Origin: Sarcocystis neurona | Taxonomy: Eukaryota; Apicomplexa; Conoidasida; Eucoccidiorida; Sarcocystidae | Reading direction: 5' to 3' | Length of the DNA stretch: 64,000 bases | Assembly (NCBI GenBank): GCA_000727475.1 | Contig: KL647292.1 | Span: 3,619,446-3,683,445 of the forward strand | Part shown: piece after piece, positions 29,801-43,734 of the stretch | How the letters are laid out: each line of letters starts with the position of its first letter | How positions within the stretch are numbered: the stretch's first letter is position 1 | Position numbers and translations under genes: made by a program | Notes under the pieces: model-generated | What the model was told of the DNA's origin: nothing | What the model saw: only the letters and a program-made list of their open reading frames with translations | Database searches by the model: none

Positions 29801-32800
29801 CAATAAGCGTTGTTAGACTGCGAAGCTCACGCTCAGCGAGCTCCCTGAGGACTCTTCCGTATTCAGACTTCCACTCCAACGCCTGTTGTCGAATTCCCTC
29901 GATAACGGCTGAGGCCTCAATCTGCAGAAAACCGATGACCTTCTTCCGAGGGAGTGACTCGACTTCCGCGGCCAGCTAAGGAGCAGAAGGAGAAGGGAGT
30001 GAAGAGCAGAAGGGGAATGCACCAGACGAGGGAGAGAGTGCAGAGAAAAACAGAAGAAGACGCAGCGGAGGAGGAAGGGAGAGAGCAGGAGGCAGAGGAC
30101 GAGGAAGAGGCTGCGAGAGAGAACAGCAAGGCGCCTAAGGAGGAAGACAGAGACTCAGGCAGAAAGAAGCGAAGCGTTGGCCGCCAAGCCAAACGCTGAG
30201 AGGCAGAAAGGGCGAGGTGTTCGAAGGGAAAGCGGTTGGGGGACTCGGAAGAGCAGCGTCGTAAAGGAGCACAGAAGGATGACAGGACGGCTTCACTAGA
30301 AGAAGAAGGTGGGGAAAGGGAGAGCAGCGACTACGAAGGAGAAGAGGTGTGGAGCGGGTGAAATGACAGAAAAAAGAGAGAGATGTGGAAGTTGAAGAAG
30401 GAAGGGGAGGAAAGGAGGAAGACGACAAAGACGGCATAACAAGAAGAAGAAGAAGGACTTCAAGAGTGACGGAGAAGGGGAGGAGGGAAAAGGTAGCGAA
30501 GGGAAGGGGGAGGGAAGTCAAGAAAGTCCAGTCAAAGGACAGGGAAGAATGGCGGTAGCACAAAGAATACAGCCGTTTCAGTCCGTCTGCGGATGAAAGG
30601 CGTCCTGCAGAAAATGTTGAGACACGGACGCTTGGACTGTTGGTCAGCCGGGACGGAACGCGCAGCCGTCTTCTGGGCAGTAGCGCTGCGACAGACATTG
30701 CTTTCAAGAAAGCATGCAGGAAGCAGAAATTACTTCGAAGAACTGCGACAGAAGTTGCACGTGCAGGAAGCAAAACTCTACTTTTCTCCACGCAGATACT
30801 CCACAGGAGAAACCGGCTTGGGAAGGAGGGCGAGGAGGGTACTGCCAAGTTGCCCGACTTATGCGGGCCCAGCAACTTGTGCCTCAGAGGTAGGAAGAAT
30901 CACCTGTACGCTTGTGTACAGAAAGAGAGGTGCAGCTGAAGAGACATAGATATTTCGTCGTATAGAGAGAGAGAGGGAGAAACAAATATGCATATAGATT
31001 CGTATACGCAGGTGTGAACGCTTACACGTACATATACATGCGTGGAACCGTTACCTGACAACCACCTGTAAATACGCATATATATACTTATACGTACGTG
31101 GACATGTGCGTGTGTCTGTGTGTGTGTGTGTCTCTACAGTTATGTGCCGCTATTCGACGCATGTGAGAGACAGAGAAATGCGCGGCAGAGAGGCAGGTCG
31201 AGAGTGCGAAGTGGGGCCGGGGGAGCAAAACTGCAGAACTTTTTCCCGCCGTGTGGCTGCTTTTGAACGCAGCAGCCGCAGGAGAACGAACTGCTGCTGC
31301 TGGTACCACACCTTCGCACGTTTGTCGAATATGGAGAAGGACAAGCACAGAGGCAATAGAGAAGAAGAAGGGATGGTGGGAAGACCTGGCCGAGAAAAGT
31401 GAAGGGGAGAAAGAAGCGAGCGGAAGCCTACCTTTTTATAGGCCCCTATGTAAATATCGAAGTAAACGACTCCGGGACGCTTGTCGACGAGCTTATCCAA
31501 ATCCGCACGCTTTTTGACATCCCACAAACCCCATAGCGTGTCGTACTTCTGCCAGCTCCGCATGTATTTTGCTGTGTTCTGCGGGAAAGAGACGGCGCGG
31601 AAAGGAGAGAGACACACGCAGACTGAGGCAAGTTTGAAGAGGGAAGTGTACATACTAAAAAGGGACGCAGAAGAGGGCGGTGAGGAAGACTACTTTGTGC
31701 CGCGTGCGCTGCTGCTGAGGAACTGCTGCTGCAGCTGGTGATAATCTGCTGCTGGCGAGGTGCCGCGGCCGGTGGCGATCTGCTGCTGTCGTTGATACGC
31801 TGCTAGAGCACTGGATTGATCCGCGGTTACTCTCGCTAAAGCTGCTTGTCGTGGTGACTTGCTGCGACAGTCTCCTGCTGCTGAAAAACTACTACTCCTG
31901 TGACAGTGTGCTGCTGCTGTGAGACGCTGTGCGGCTGTTGCGAGGCCTAGCTGCTGTCGCTGAAACTGCCGGTGGCGAATCGGCTGTTGCAGCTGAAGCG
32001 GCTGCTGGAGGCACTGCTGCCGCCGCTGAGGCTGCTGCTGGCGGTGAATCGCTGCTGCTGCTGATAAGGTGCTGCTGCTGAAAAACTGCTACTACAGTGA
32101 CGCCGTGCTGCCCTAAGGGAATGTGCCGCTGTTTTGGGACCGAGCTGCTGTCACTGAAGCTTGTGCTGGATGCTGCTGCTGAAAATGCGCTGCTGCAACT
32201 AGTCTGCTGCAGGCGCTCTGCCTCTACTGCATTGGCCTGCTGCTGCTCCTGTGAGGAATGTTTCTGTTGCTGAAGCTGCGTTGTCTGAACACGAGCTTTG
32301 ACGAAGCTGCTGCCTCTGCCTCCGTCGGAGGTGTTCCTACCATTGAAACAGTGTATCTGTGAGGCGAAGAATTTTCCCTACTATCCAGACTTGAGTAAAC
32401 GCTGTTCCTCTTGCCGTCGAACCTGGTGCAGCAGGTTGCTGTGGTGCTGCTGGTGAACCTCCTGCGCCTGACTGTCCTGCTGCTTTCGAACCTGATGGAT
32501 CTGGCTCTGCTTCTGCTGCCTAACCTTCTGTACCTGAATGCACCGCTGCTGTCGAACTTGTCGGCTCTACTGCTGCTGCTGCTGCCGAACCTGTTCCAAC
32601 TGACTGGGCTGCTGCTGTCGAGCCTGCTGAGTCTAACTCTACTGCTGCTGTCGCAAACCTGCTGCATCTGACAGCGCCGCTGCTGTCGAACCTGTTGCTT
32701 CTGGCTCTATTGGTGCTGCTGCTGCCGAACCTTCTGCACGTGACTGTTCTGCTGCTGTCCACTCTGTTGCATATGGCTCCGCTGCTGCTGCTGCGGAATC

Positions 32801-35800
32801 TGCTGCACGTGACTCTGCTGCTGAGGCTGTACTTTTCTGTGCTTCCAAAGGTTCCCAAGGGCAGCACATGTGAAGAATTCGACGCGGACAGCAAAAGCTG
32901 TCCACAAACGAATGTGCAAAAGTTAGACGGGAAGCAGCTCTGCTTTATACGCAGAAGACAACAGCTCTCTTTTTGCGTGTACGGGAACTGCTGGAGAGAA
33001 ATAGGTAACAACACACTGCAATACTCTTTCTCTTCGTGTCACTTCTTATTCTTCTTGCTTATGTCTTTCTGACATTCCCGTGCCTCTCGCTTTGCAAGCC
33101 ACGCTGCCGCTTTTGTTAGAGGTGCTTCCCCTCTTCGGCCACTGTGCCGCACACCCAGAACACGAGAGGCCCAGCTCCAGCTTCCTCATGAGATGTGTGA
33201 AGCTTGATCTGCCGCCAAAGGATTCCTTCACTTCCGCTACTCCCGCAGCTTTCCGCCCAAAAAACTTCACCGTGAATCACTCGCTCACCCGCCGACGACT
33301 GCTGCTACTACTACTACTAGTCCTACGACTATTTTTTATATGGGAAACCTCTGTCTGCGTGTGTGGGCAAGACTAACGCAGCGTCCACTTTGACCAGAAG
33401 CGTCACCGCTACTCGGGAGAGAATCCTCTTTCTCTGTGGGGGAAGAAAGTCCTTCGCGTCGAGTTCAACAGAGAGGAGTTGCTCTCCTCACTTAGGGAAG
33501 CACTGCTGCTGCTGTGCTTCAACGATTACGTCTCTTTTCAGATGTCTACCGCTGCAGCGGACCTGCACTTTTGTAGCCGTGCGTCCCACGTTCGCGACTT
33601 TCTACGAGTTCTCATCCCACAGCAGAGAATGCGCGTCACTCCCATGCGAGGTTGTACGAGTGCTGGTACTTTCTTAAAAGCAACACCGCAGCTGCTGCTT
33701 ATCCTAATAGGGCCTCGACGCGCGGTCACCAACCCAACGCCTTTGCCCCTTGGATCCCCGTGTGTTGGCCACACCGTCGTTCTGACTCTTATTACTGCGA
33801 CAAATTCACATCTCTCCATGCGGTGGAAAAGAGGAAGTCGCACCTATGGCTCTCTGTGTAACAAACAGTCTGGTCTACATCTCTGTGGCTCACTCTTTCA
33901 TTCTCAGTGCCCTAAAGTTGGCGAGAGAGCGCAGGAAGCATTTGACTGGAGGGGAAAAGAGGAACACACGTGTGCTCTGTGCTGCCTCAAACAGCCAGTA
34001 TGCCGGCCCCACGTGTAAACACATAAATAGAACACAGATAGGTGGTTGTGAAGGTTTCCTATAACCGTTCTCTTGTCGAGAAAGCGGGGAAACACCGTCG
34101 AAGTCTTCACGTCCCGAGAACTGGCGAAACGCATTCACTTGTGGGCCTACAACGCCCGAAACAAGAGGGACGTGGGGCCAGACTGAACGTGGTGAAACGT
34201 ACATGCGTCAGGGATACTAAGGTGACATGCAAAAGAATGACCGGAAGAGAAGGGCGGGGAGAAAAAGAAGACGAAGAACGTGCATAGGTAAAGTAGAGGA
34301 AGAACGGTAAGATTGAACGTTGCGGAACGCCCCTGGGTTACGGAAAAGGCGGTGAGACGCAAAAGAGTGACCGGAAGAGAACAGCAAAAAAAGAACAAGA
34401 ACATGAAGCGAACGGACAAGAAGAACAAGAAGGCTGGGCGATGCAGAACGCGTGTACGTTACGGCTAATGCGGTGAGTCACAAAGAACGACCGGAAGAGA
34501 AGAGGAAGAACAACGAAATCAAGCAAAACAAGAAAAACGGGAAAAAGAGGGAAGGAAAGTCTACCTGGAAGACCTTCTGTATGGCTTGGTGGGTGGCTAC
34601 GATTGTCTCGATGAGAGCAGGAATGCTCGTGATCTCCGGGTAGAAAGTGAACAGACTGCCCTGCGGTTCTTCCTCTTGTCCAGGCTGAGTCGGCACACAT
34701 CTGTATCCACACCGAAGACACATACAAATAAAAAAAAGAAGAGGACGTCCAAGGGGAAGGATAGCCCAGAAGAGAGACTTCTCATACAGATATCAATAAG
34801 CGTAGATTTATAACACGCGGAAGTGTGTGAATACGAACACTCAAATAAGCGTATGTTTATATTTGAATGCGCACCTTAAAAACTAAAAGGGGGCATTGTC
34901 TACATTTACATATATATATACATGTGGAGACGCGAATTTATACGCATTCATACTCATATAGAGGTATGAGTAATGTAGCGTGATCGACGTAATTACTTGC
35001 ATATGTCTGCACACACTGGTGTGTAATGATAGATGTACCTACGTACAAGTAGAGAGACAGACAGACAGAGAGGGAGAAAGGAAGAAGAAGTTTGTTTGAA
35101 TGGGTACAACTTTCTCGGCGTAAGGACTCACGTACGTGTGTACACGAGGATATATGTATATATGTGTATCTTTATTTGCACAGAGACACAGACGTGTATC
35201 TCTCTCTGACCCTACATATATGTACGTGTATGCATATATTTGCACCGAGGGACAGGCGCGTCTCTCTCTCTGCCTCCGTCTATTCATATACTTACACCGA
35301 GGGATAGACGTGCCTCTGTCTCTATCTCTCCGCACACGTGCATGTAAATATGTGATTAGATACCTATGTGTGCATCTCTACAATGCGTTCACAGGTTTGC
35401 GAAAAGCATGCAATAGCAGTTGGTCTTCTTCTCCACCCATGTTCGCACGCACGCGTAGATCTGCTTTTTATCGACAAACCCTCTGATATTAGCACGGGAA
35501 AGTATCTGCGAATGCTAATTCCTTGTGAAACTTCCCTCGCATGTGTAGAGACAGAGACAGGGAAAGAGGGGGGGAGACGGCGGGCACGTCCTGATAAAGA
35601 TACGTAAGTAAGTGTGAACGCGTGTACCTGTATATAATACGCATATGTATATATATCTATGTGAATGTGTGTATGCATGTGTGTATGCGTATGCATCTAT
35701 GACTGGGCAGGCAGTGATGTTCTCTACATATATCCGTCCAGTTGTGTCATCAATTGGATTTATATAAATATATATATGTAGAGAGTGAGAGAGAAAAGGA

Positions 35801-38800
35801 AAAGAAAAATTTGGCAATGTGCTAGACTGGATGCACTCATACATCTGTTTGTCCCACGGGATAGAGAAGGAGCGAGAGAGAGAGAGAGAGGAAATCCAAA
35901 GACAGCAGGAGAGGGAACCTATACTCTATACGTGTATGTATATACTCGGGTGAGCTTAGCCATACACGTAGATCTCGACAAATAAAGAAGCAGATCTATG
36001 TACATATCCGTGTTCATAGCCGCCTCACGTATGTATGCCCAAATAGACGCAAGAGTGTCAGTGCGTGTCTCTCCCAAAACGTCTTTCCCCACACTCAAGC
36101 TCTTTTTCTGATATACAAATATGTGTGTGCTCCTCTTGCGTCCGGACTTGATGTTCCTCCCACGAATGCACGTGGACAGGCCACCGTATCTGCCAGTACT
36201 CGTTTATATACGTATACGCTTAGACGTCTTTTCAAACTCCCTCACCAACGCAAACACATACGTTGGCTTCTGTTTCTTGCTTACGTGCACCCACGTAGAC
36301 CTCTCGCGCACGCCTACACACTAAAGACGTACATGCACATAACTGCACAATCAAATATGCGATTAAATTAGTTGTACCGCGCGTTTCTCTTGCCACGTAC
36401 CCTGTCAAACAACGTCTTATACACATTTGTGTGTAGGTTTATACGAAGTGTATCTACCCAGATGGATGACACGCGCACATACGTTTCCTTACATACATAT
36501 ATATGTATAGACGTCACTACAGAAGTGCAGGCGGATGCCTAACTAAAAATTTCTAAAGCTACACATACACATATAGATACACACATATAGATACAAATGC
36601 ATACCTGGACAGCATTACGTATGTGGTCGCATGGAGACTGTCCACCTCATTCTACACATAGGTACACAGCTTTATATACATACAAGCGTGCTTGCATACG
36701 TGCAACAATGCTCAGGGAGATAGACCTACTTCTTCACGATTGGTTATATATATATATATGCACATGTATGTAGCTAGAGCCCCGTAGTACGAGCGAGCGC
36801 AGGCGTATCTTGTCGCTGCCTGACTCGTTTGCATCTTCTTTCTCAAGCGTTCCCCAGATGAATTTGCGGCGAGAAAAGACCCAATGTGACGGAGTTCCGC
36901 TGCGCAGCTGCTGCCGGCGGTTTTTGCTCCCCACGTCCTGCCCGGTATGCGCCTGAAACGTACCGGCAGGTGCCGTCCATCCACCTCACAAAGTGGGCGG
37001 CAGAAGAAAGAATATTTTGCATCAATTTGGAGATTGTTTTGAAGATCGCCTGGGTCGACCCGTGCACGATCACTTCTGCCTGGTTGAAGTCGGCGGCGAC
37101 GGTAATTAACGGAGGGATCTTTCCCCCAGACGGCGCGGCGTAGAGCGAGAAGAAGGCGCGAAACGCGCTGGTGCCTGGTCCCACGCCGAGCGAAGAAGCG
37201 CGAGAGAAACGAACCGAGCGCACACGAAGAGGACGGACAGGTCGTCCCGCGAAGGATGGGCAAAGGCAGCAGAGAGAGCGACGTGTGTCACAGGTCTTAG
37301 AAGGTCGTCACCTTGTCACGTAGACAAGTTCACGGAGAGAGACAGGCTTGGAGGTTCTGTGCGGCGGAGGAAGCCGGAGCAGTTCGTCCAAGGCTTTTTC
37401 ATTATATCGAGAGAAAGCGACAGGGGGACACCGTGGGTGATGGAAAGGAACTCACACAAGAACAGACTCCAAAATATAGGGACGTGTGTGGATATGTATT
37501 TATGTGTGTGTGTGTGTGTGTGTGTGTTACCGACAGGGTGGGGCTTTGTACACGTGCAGAGATAGAACGGAAGTTGGACAGTGCCCATACACGTATTGCA
37601 TGAAGACGACGGAGGCAAAAAGATTCACGTCTATACATTTGTGGATGCGCCGACGAGGGACGGGAAAGACGTCTCAGGTGACCCTTCCGGAAGAGCACCA
37701 CAAAGAATCGTATAGATTATCCAAGTATAGCGGGCAGTCCGAGCTATGTACGTATGCGGCACTGCAGAGGGTGGGCGACCACGTATACGATGCGTACCTT
37801 CTGTGCAAAGAGAAGAGGAAACGTGGGAGAAAAAGCGTCACCTATGTACCTGGTCTATGTTGTGGCAGCGAGCCGCAGGCGTCGATGCCTTTGTGTCTCT
37901 TGAGCTAAGGGAGAAACCAAGCAAGAGGGGCACAGCCGCATGCAGACGCGTCAACTTGGAAAGGGGGAAAATGCCTAGGTGTCAAACTGTATGGTGGAAC
38001 CGCTCGCCTGAAGCGGCGTTTCTCCGAGTCAACGTCGCCACGGCACAACGGGAAGGCAAGAACACACGTACGTATACATATATCTGTGTGTGAGGGTAGA
38101 AAAACGTGCGGTTTTTGAGTTGTGGAAAACCAGCTAATACATAGAGGCGCAGATAGACAGTTAATTATTGCCTAAGCGCATTCTGGGGCTGCTGGTGTCT
38201 GCTCCAGACACTTGCCTGAAATATACACATTCGTACGTGCGCACACACGAAGCTGACGGGAAGTGCGTGTTTCCACGAGTCTACTGTTGCATCGGGTTAG
38301 TAGAGGAGAACGGGAGAGGAAAGGAGAATTATGTGGACCAACTTGCACCGTACAGCCAAGAAGGTGAAGTTTTCCGCCAATGTTGGGATATATCAATAGA
38401 CGTTTACGCGCATCTGGAGCTGTGTCTACCTTTATATCCACTCCCGTGCAGATATACACATGTTGCGCGTCACTGTGTGTACGCAGGATGATACGTATAT
38501 ATACATGTGTACACATATGGGTGGGGCTTTTCACCATTTATTTACGTACACGTTTATGTATGTATGCCCGTGTATACATGTATATTGGTGTGCACTTGTG
38601 CTCTTCCTCAGGTGTATATATATGTATATATACAAGTACATGTGATGTTCATTGTATGTCAACATATATATATATATATATACAGATATATATATATATA
38701 TGTGTATATATTATACATACGCGTATATGAAAATGACTAGGGACTGAATGCATACACATAGTTTTCAGGCAATATACAAATATATGTACATCTGTGTACG

Positions 38801-41800
38801 TATGCAGCAGTAGCAATAGGTGTGGTGGTAATACTGCTACGACTATTACTGAAAGTGCTAGTAGTGTTACTAATAGGAGTAGGGGTACTAGTGTCGCAGT
38901 ACCACTAGCAATACTAAGGATTTTGAACCTTGCAGCTGCAACAGCAGTAATAGTTGTAGTTATCGTATTGACGGAAGAAGCACAGTGAGTCGCACTTATT
39001 TCGGTTTGCATACATACGTGCGCTTGAAATCGATACATCCACCTACTTTTATAGCCACACATACGCATATCGTTTCCCCCTATATATATGCAGACACGCG
39101 TGGAGGTATCTATAGGCAAGTAGACGCAACAACATTAACAGTTGCTCACGTAATGTTTCTTCTCGGAAATATTTCTCCTTCCCCAGTACTTTGAGATTTC
39201 CTTGTGGAACACTTCGAACATTAACATGGGCACTACGGACAAGCACAAGCTAATCCACCCCTGACCTAAAACTGCTTCTTTTCCATTGAATATAACAGGC
39301 TGAAGGCCTTCACGTTGTATGCATACATTTACATACGTATATATATATACATATATACATATGTACAAGTGCAATAGTGGGAGGACTACGTGAAGCAATG
39401 GTACGTGTCATCAATGAAACTGGTACGCTAACTCTATACCGCATGGGAGAAGCTGCATGTTTCGTGGGGACTTCAACAAGACGGCAAGAGAGGGTAGCGC
39501 CGATGCATCAGAAATCGTAGCAGAAAGACGGAAGGTCTTCAAAATTCGTGTGACAGTTCAACCTAAAACAACGCCCGAATCGTCGTCACGCTGACATCAG
39601 TAGCAGTGGTGGCAGTTGTTGCAGTAGTCATAGTACACCACTAACAATAATAGTAGTGTTAGTAGTAGTGGTAGTTGTTGTAGTAGTAGTAACAGTAGTA
39701 GTAATAGTTGTTTGATAGCAATAGTATTATGATTAGTATTGTTGCTTTTATTCGTAGTAGTAGAAGGAGTAGTGATAGTACAGGAGGAACAGCTGTAGTA
39801 GTAGTAGTAGTAGTAGCAGTTGTAGTGGCGCAGTAGTAGTAGCAGTACTAGTAGTAGTAATGGTATACAAGTGTAGCAGTATAATTACAGGAGCACTCTT
39901 GGAAACACGAGTAGTATTGCTAGCAGCAGCAACAATAACACTAGCACTAGTAGCGTTATTAGTAGTAGTAACAGTAGAGGAGTGTAGCAGTTTATTTACA
40001 GAAGCAGTCGTAGTAATAGTAATAGTAGTAGTAATGACAATAGCAGCAGCAGACCAGGAGTGCTACGTACGTAACACTCGGTATAACTTACCTGTTATAC
40101 GCCTCCATGTGGATATTGATACTTATATGTGTGTATCGCTGTGGCTGTGTATATGCAGCTCGAGAAGTGCACGTATATATGTATATAAGTATAGAGGCAA
40201 ATCGACAAAGAGAAAAGCACTTGAATATTTGCGTGGGTGTATCTATGCACAAATAATATTGGAGTCCATATATCTGTACAATTCAACGTGTCCCGTAATA
40301 TATATATATGTATATATATATAGGCAGCTTGAATTTGAAACACGTAGACACACATGGACGCAGTTGTGAATATACGTGTACATATGCATGTGTATCTTAG
40401 TACGTGTAGACCTACGTAAATATGTGCAAATTTTGTCAGAAGAGGAGTTACCTCGTAACAGCATAGTAGAGATGGCATTGAAGAATCTCCTTTCCCAGTA
40501 GTAGTAATATTCAACGAGATACTCGCAGGCTCCGGTTTTGCTGCCTTCGACGACCTCTTCTATTTTTATCAAGTGAGATGTGACGCTTTCGTATTTCCGC
40601 TGCAGCTCCTCCACCACGGCTGCCCTGTGCTTCTCGAAGAATTCGTAGAATTTCTGTTTGAACGGCACAGACAATTTTCACCTCCCTAGAAAGACTAAGT
40701 TGAAAAGAGAAAAGCCAAGGCGAAAATCAAACTCCATACACACGTGTATACACAGGTATATGTATACGTGTGTATGAGAGTGCGTAGACGTTTGCCTACG
40801 CACCATTTATATCAATGTCTCTGTCTGTATGTGTCTGTGTGTGTCTGTATGTCTGTGTGTCGGTGTGTCCACATGGAGAGATGGATCTTCCTACATAGCC
40901 CGACGTACTTATGTAGAGGAGGTGCAACAGTACAAATAAAGTTAACGTGGAGAGACACGTAAGTGACTCGTTTCTTCTTGAGGCTCTCTACAAGATACGT
41001 ATACGGGGTTTCGGCGTGTCTCCCTCCAGAAGACCGACAGTACTGTAGAAGTACTAGGCCTGTGAAGAGGCACACACGCATGCACTACACCAGGGACCTG
41101 TTGTCAAAATCAGCACACACGTGACTAAGGTCAGTTACAACTTCTCTATCTATGTGGAGAGAAATGTTGATCGACTGCTAGATCACAAAACGCTTTCGGC
41201 GAGGCTCCGTCTTACGCACAACGCACTACTGTATTAGATACACCCCTGCAGATGCAGCTGCGCATACAGTGGTATATCTGTGTACATGGGCGAACATGTG
41301 TTTGTCTACAAAATAGTAAAAGGAGACGCGAGCACGTCCATACGTGTGTGGGAAGCGCGATCGAGAGCGTCAGAAGAGAGAATCAGAAAACAACTGCGGA
41401 AATGCTCTCTATGCACGCACGTAGACTGCTCCGGCGTGGCAGAAGGAACCTTCGACAAAGCGTCACACGAGTTTGTGCCTTTGCCTCCTCGGGCACTAAG
41501 GTTAGAAACTTGGGCCTGGCAGGTCTGGACTCGCGTCCGTACGAGCCAAGTCCACTATCTGGCTGGGCTTTCTTGCTGGCTGCAAGATGGTATGCGTATA
41601 CACTGACATTGTGATGGCCGCTCTACGTACTGCGCAGCTGCACACACAAGACGGCCCGTCAGGAGAGAGAGGAGAAGCCGGCGGTCAAAAGAAGATAGTA
41701 AGTATTCTCTAGCGTGGGTCCCGTCTGTGCGCAAGGGCGCCGGTTTACCGAACGAGTGGACGCATATATTGCTGCCACCCTGTCGGTGTAGGTACAGCTG

Positions 41801-43336
41801 ACGCAAGGCTTACTGGCGTACGGCTACCTGGTACATCTGTGTCGCGGGCGGCGTCTGTGGCCGAGACGTGCACCTGTGCTCCGTAGGTGCCCCTTTTTTG
41901 GTCTACGTACACCTGAAATGGAGTTCCTACGCGAACCTGACGCGTCGCGGTCCATTTGCTTTTTACGTGTGACGAAGAGTGACGTCGCCCGGCGTTCTGC
42001 TACCCACGCAGAGTTCAACTGTACCCTCTGCTCTGCAAGTGCCAAGTTTCTCTGTTCATGAGTTCGGAATTCGCGCAGACCTCTTCGGTGTCCCTTACTA
42101 TGACTGTCTGTGCTTCGCGCTCATTGGTCTCTACAGGCGTCTTTGTATTCAGGTACCGGAAGCAGGCAGGTCGAATATATATAATTTTCCACACGCTACT
42201 GCACCACTGCGTCGGCAGGCATTTCTGTTTTTCAGTTCCTACATCCTTCGGTGAGAGTTTGTAAGCAACCTACTTTCCTGAGTCCTCCTGCGTGGTGCGG
42301 GGTGGAAGCGTAGAATGCGATTGCACCTATTGACGTGCTTGTGTGGATATGCCTCTGTACGCGCAGACAAGCGTGAAAGCGTGGACACGAGAAAAGAAGC
42401 AGAGAAGAACGGTCTTCCTCTTTTCCCTGTCTGCACTCTACCTGGACATTAAAAGGGACGTCCTTGGTCCAGTCGACGGATCGAACAAGTTCCGCGTTCT
42501 CGATACTCTGTACGATTTGCTCGATCATATCGGCGTTCTTCTCCACCTGCTCTCGTAGCGTCTTGAAGGCTGTGCTTGCTTTGTTGCAGTCGCTGGTAAA
42601 CTCTTCAAGTCCCAAAGATGTCCAGTTGAGCGCGTGGACTCCGGGCTGCACGTGTCTGCACGACCCAAGTCCCCCACGTCCCGTTCACGGCAAAACGAAG
42701 CAGACACACAGACTCCGGGGCGATGAGTGAAGGCGGCCTGAACGTGCAGCGTTATTTTCTGTGAACTCCTCGGGCAAAAGATGGACAAACGAGGGAGCTT
42801 CCGTAGCAGACAAAGGCAAAGGAACCGGACGCTACGTCGAGGAACATGTCTGGAAGTGGAATTGCTCACGGATACCTCCTGATATATCTATCCATGTTTC
42901 TATGTCTGTGTGCGGCTCTGCGTGTGTCTGGGTCACTCAGTGCTTGCGGCGCATGTATACGTATGTGCGTATNNNNNNNNNNNNNNNNNNNNNNNNNNNN
43001 NNNNNNNNNNNNNNNNNNNNNNNNNNNNNNNNNNNNNNNNNNNNNNNNNNNNNNNNNNNNNNNNNNNNNNNNNNNNNNNNNNNNNNNNNNNNNNNNNNNN
43101 NNNNNNNNNNNNNNNNNNNNNNNNNNNNNNNNNNNNNNNNNNNNNNNNNNNNNNNNNNNNNNNNNNNNNNNNNNNNNNNNNNNNNNNNNNNNNNNNNNNN
43201 NNNNNNNNNNNNNNNNNNNNNNNNNNNNNNNNNNNNNNNNNNNNNNNNNNNNNNNNNNNNNNNNNNNNNNNNNNNNNNNNNNNNNNNNNNNNNNNNNNNN
43301 NNNNNNNNNNNNNNNNNNNNNNNNNNNNNNNNNNNC

Positions 43337-43367
<31 letters not shown>

Positions 43368-43429
43368 GTATACGTATATATATATATACTTAGAGAGAGA
43401 GAAGGAGAGAGAGAGATAGGAAAATATAA

Positions 43430-43462
<33 letters not shown>

Positions 43463-43528
43463 CATATATTTATATATATATATATACGCCTCCACATTCA
43501 CTGTACCGTAAACGGCATGTGTACGTGC

Positions 43529-43564
<36 letters not shown>

Positions 43565-43703
43565 GCGTACATATCCTTGGGAAACAGAGTACAACACACT
43601 TCAGCGTGAGGGTGTTCATATACATACACAGGTACATATGGAAACTTACACATGTAGGTATCTGTATTGCGTGTGTTCATAAGCAGTTGAAAAAAGCATT
43701 TAC

Positions 43704-43734
<31 letters not shown>

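Larger units (their letters stand above)
31579..34564 (-). other. Intron v15-v16
   Basis: 3.0 kb. It holds the CTG minisatellite block 31705-32860, unique sequence at about 32870-34180 and a threefold repeat at 34190-34520 beside the v15 donor. A 179-codon plus-strand frame (33479-34018) resembles nothing I know. Confidence 0.87.
37175..40451 (-). other. Intron v13-v14
   Basis: 3.3 kb. A GT run at 37502-37527, TGTA/TA at about 38490-38735, and two AGT-triplet blocks (38797-38990 and 39595-40050). No coding signal recognised. Confidence 0.87.

Noticed and set aside
33479..34018. 179-codon plus-strand frame
   Set aside because: No recognised motif, no splice or promoter context, and it lies in an intron with repeats at both ends. 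It may be chance.
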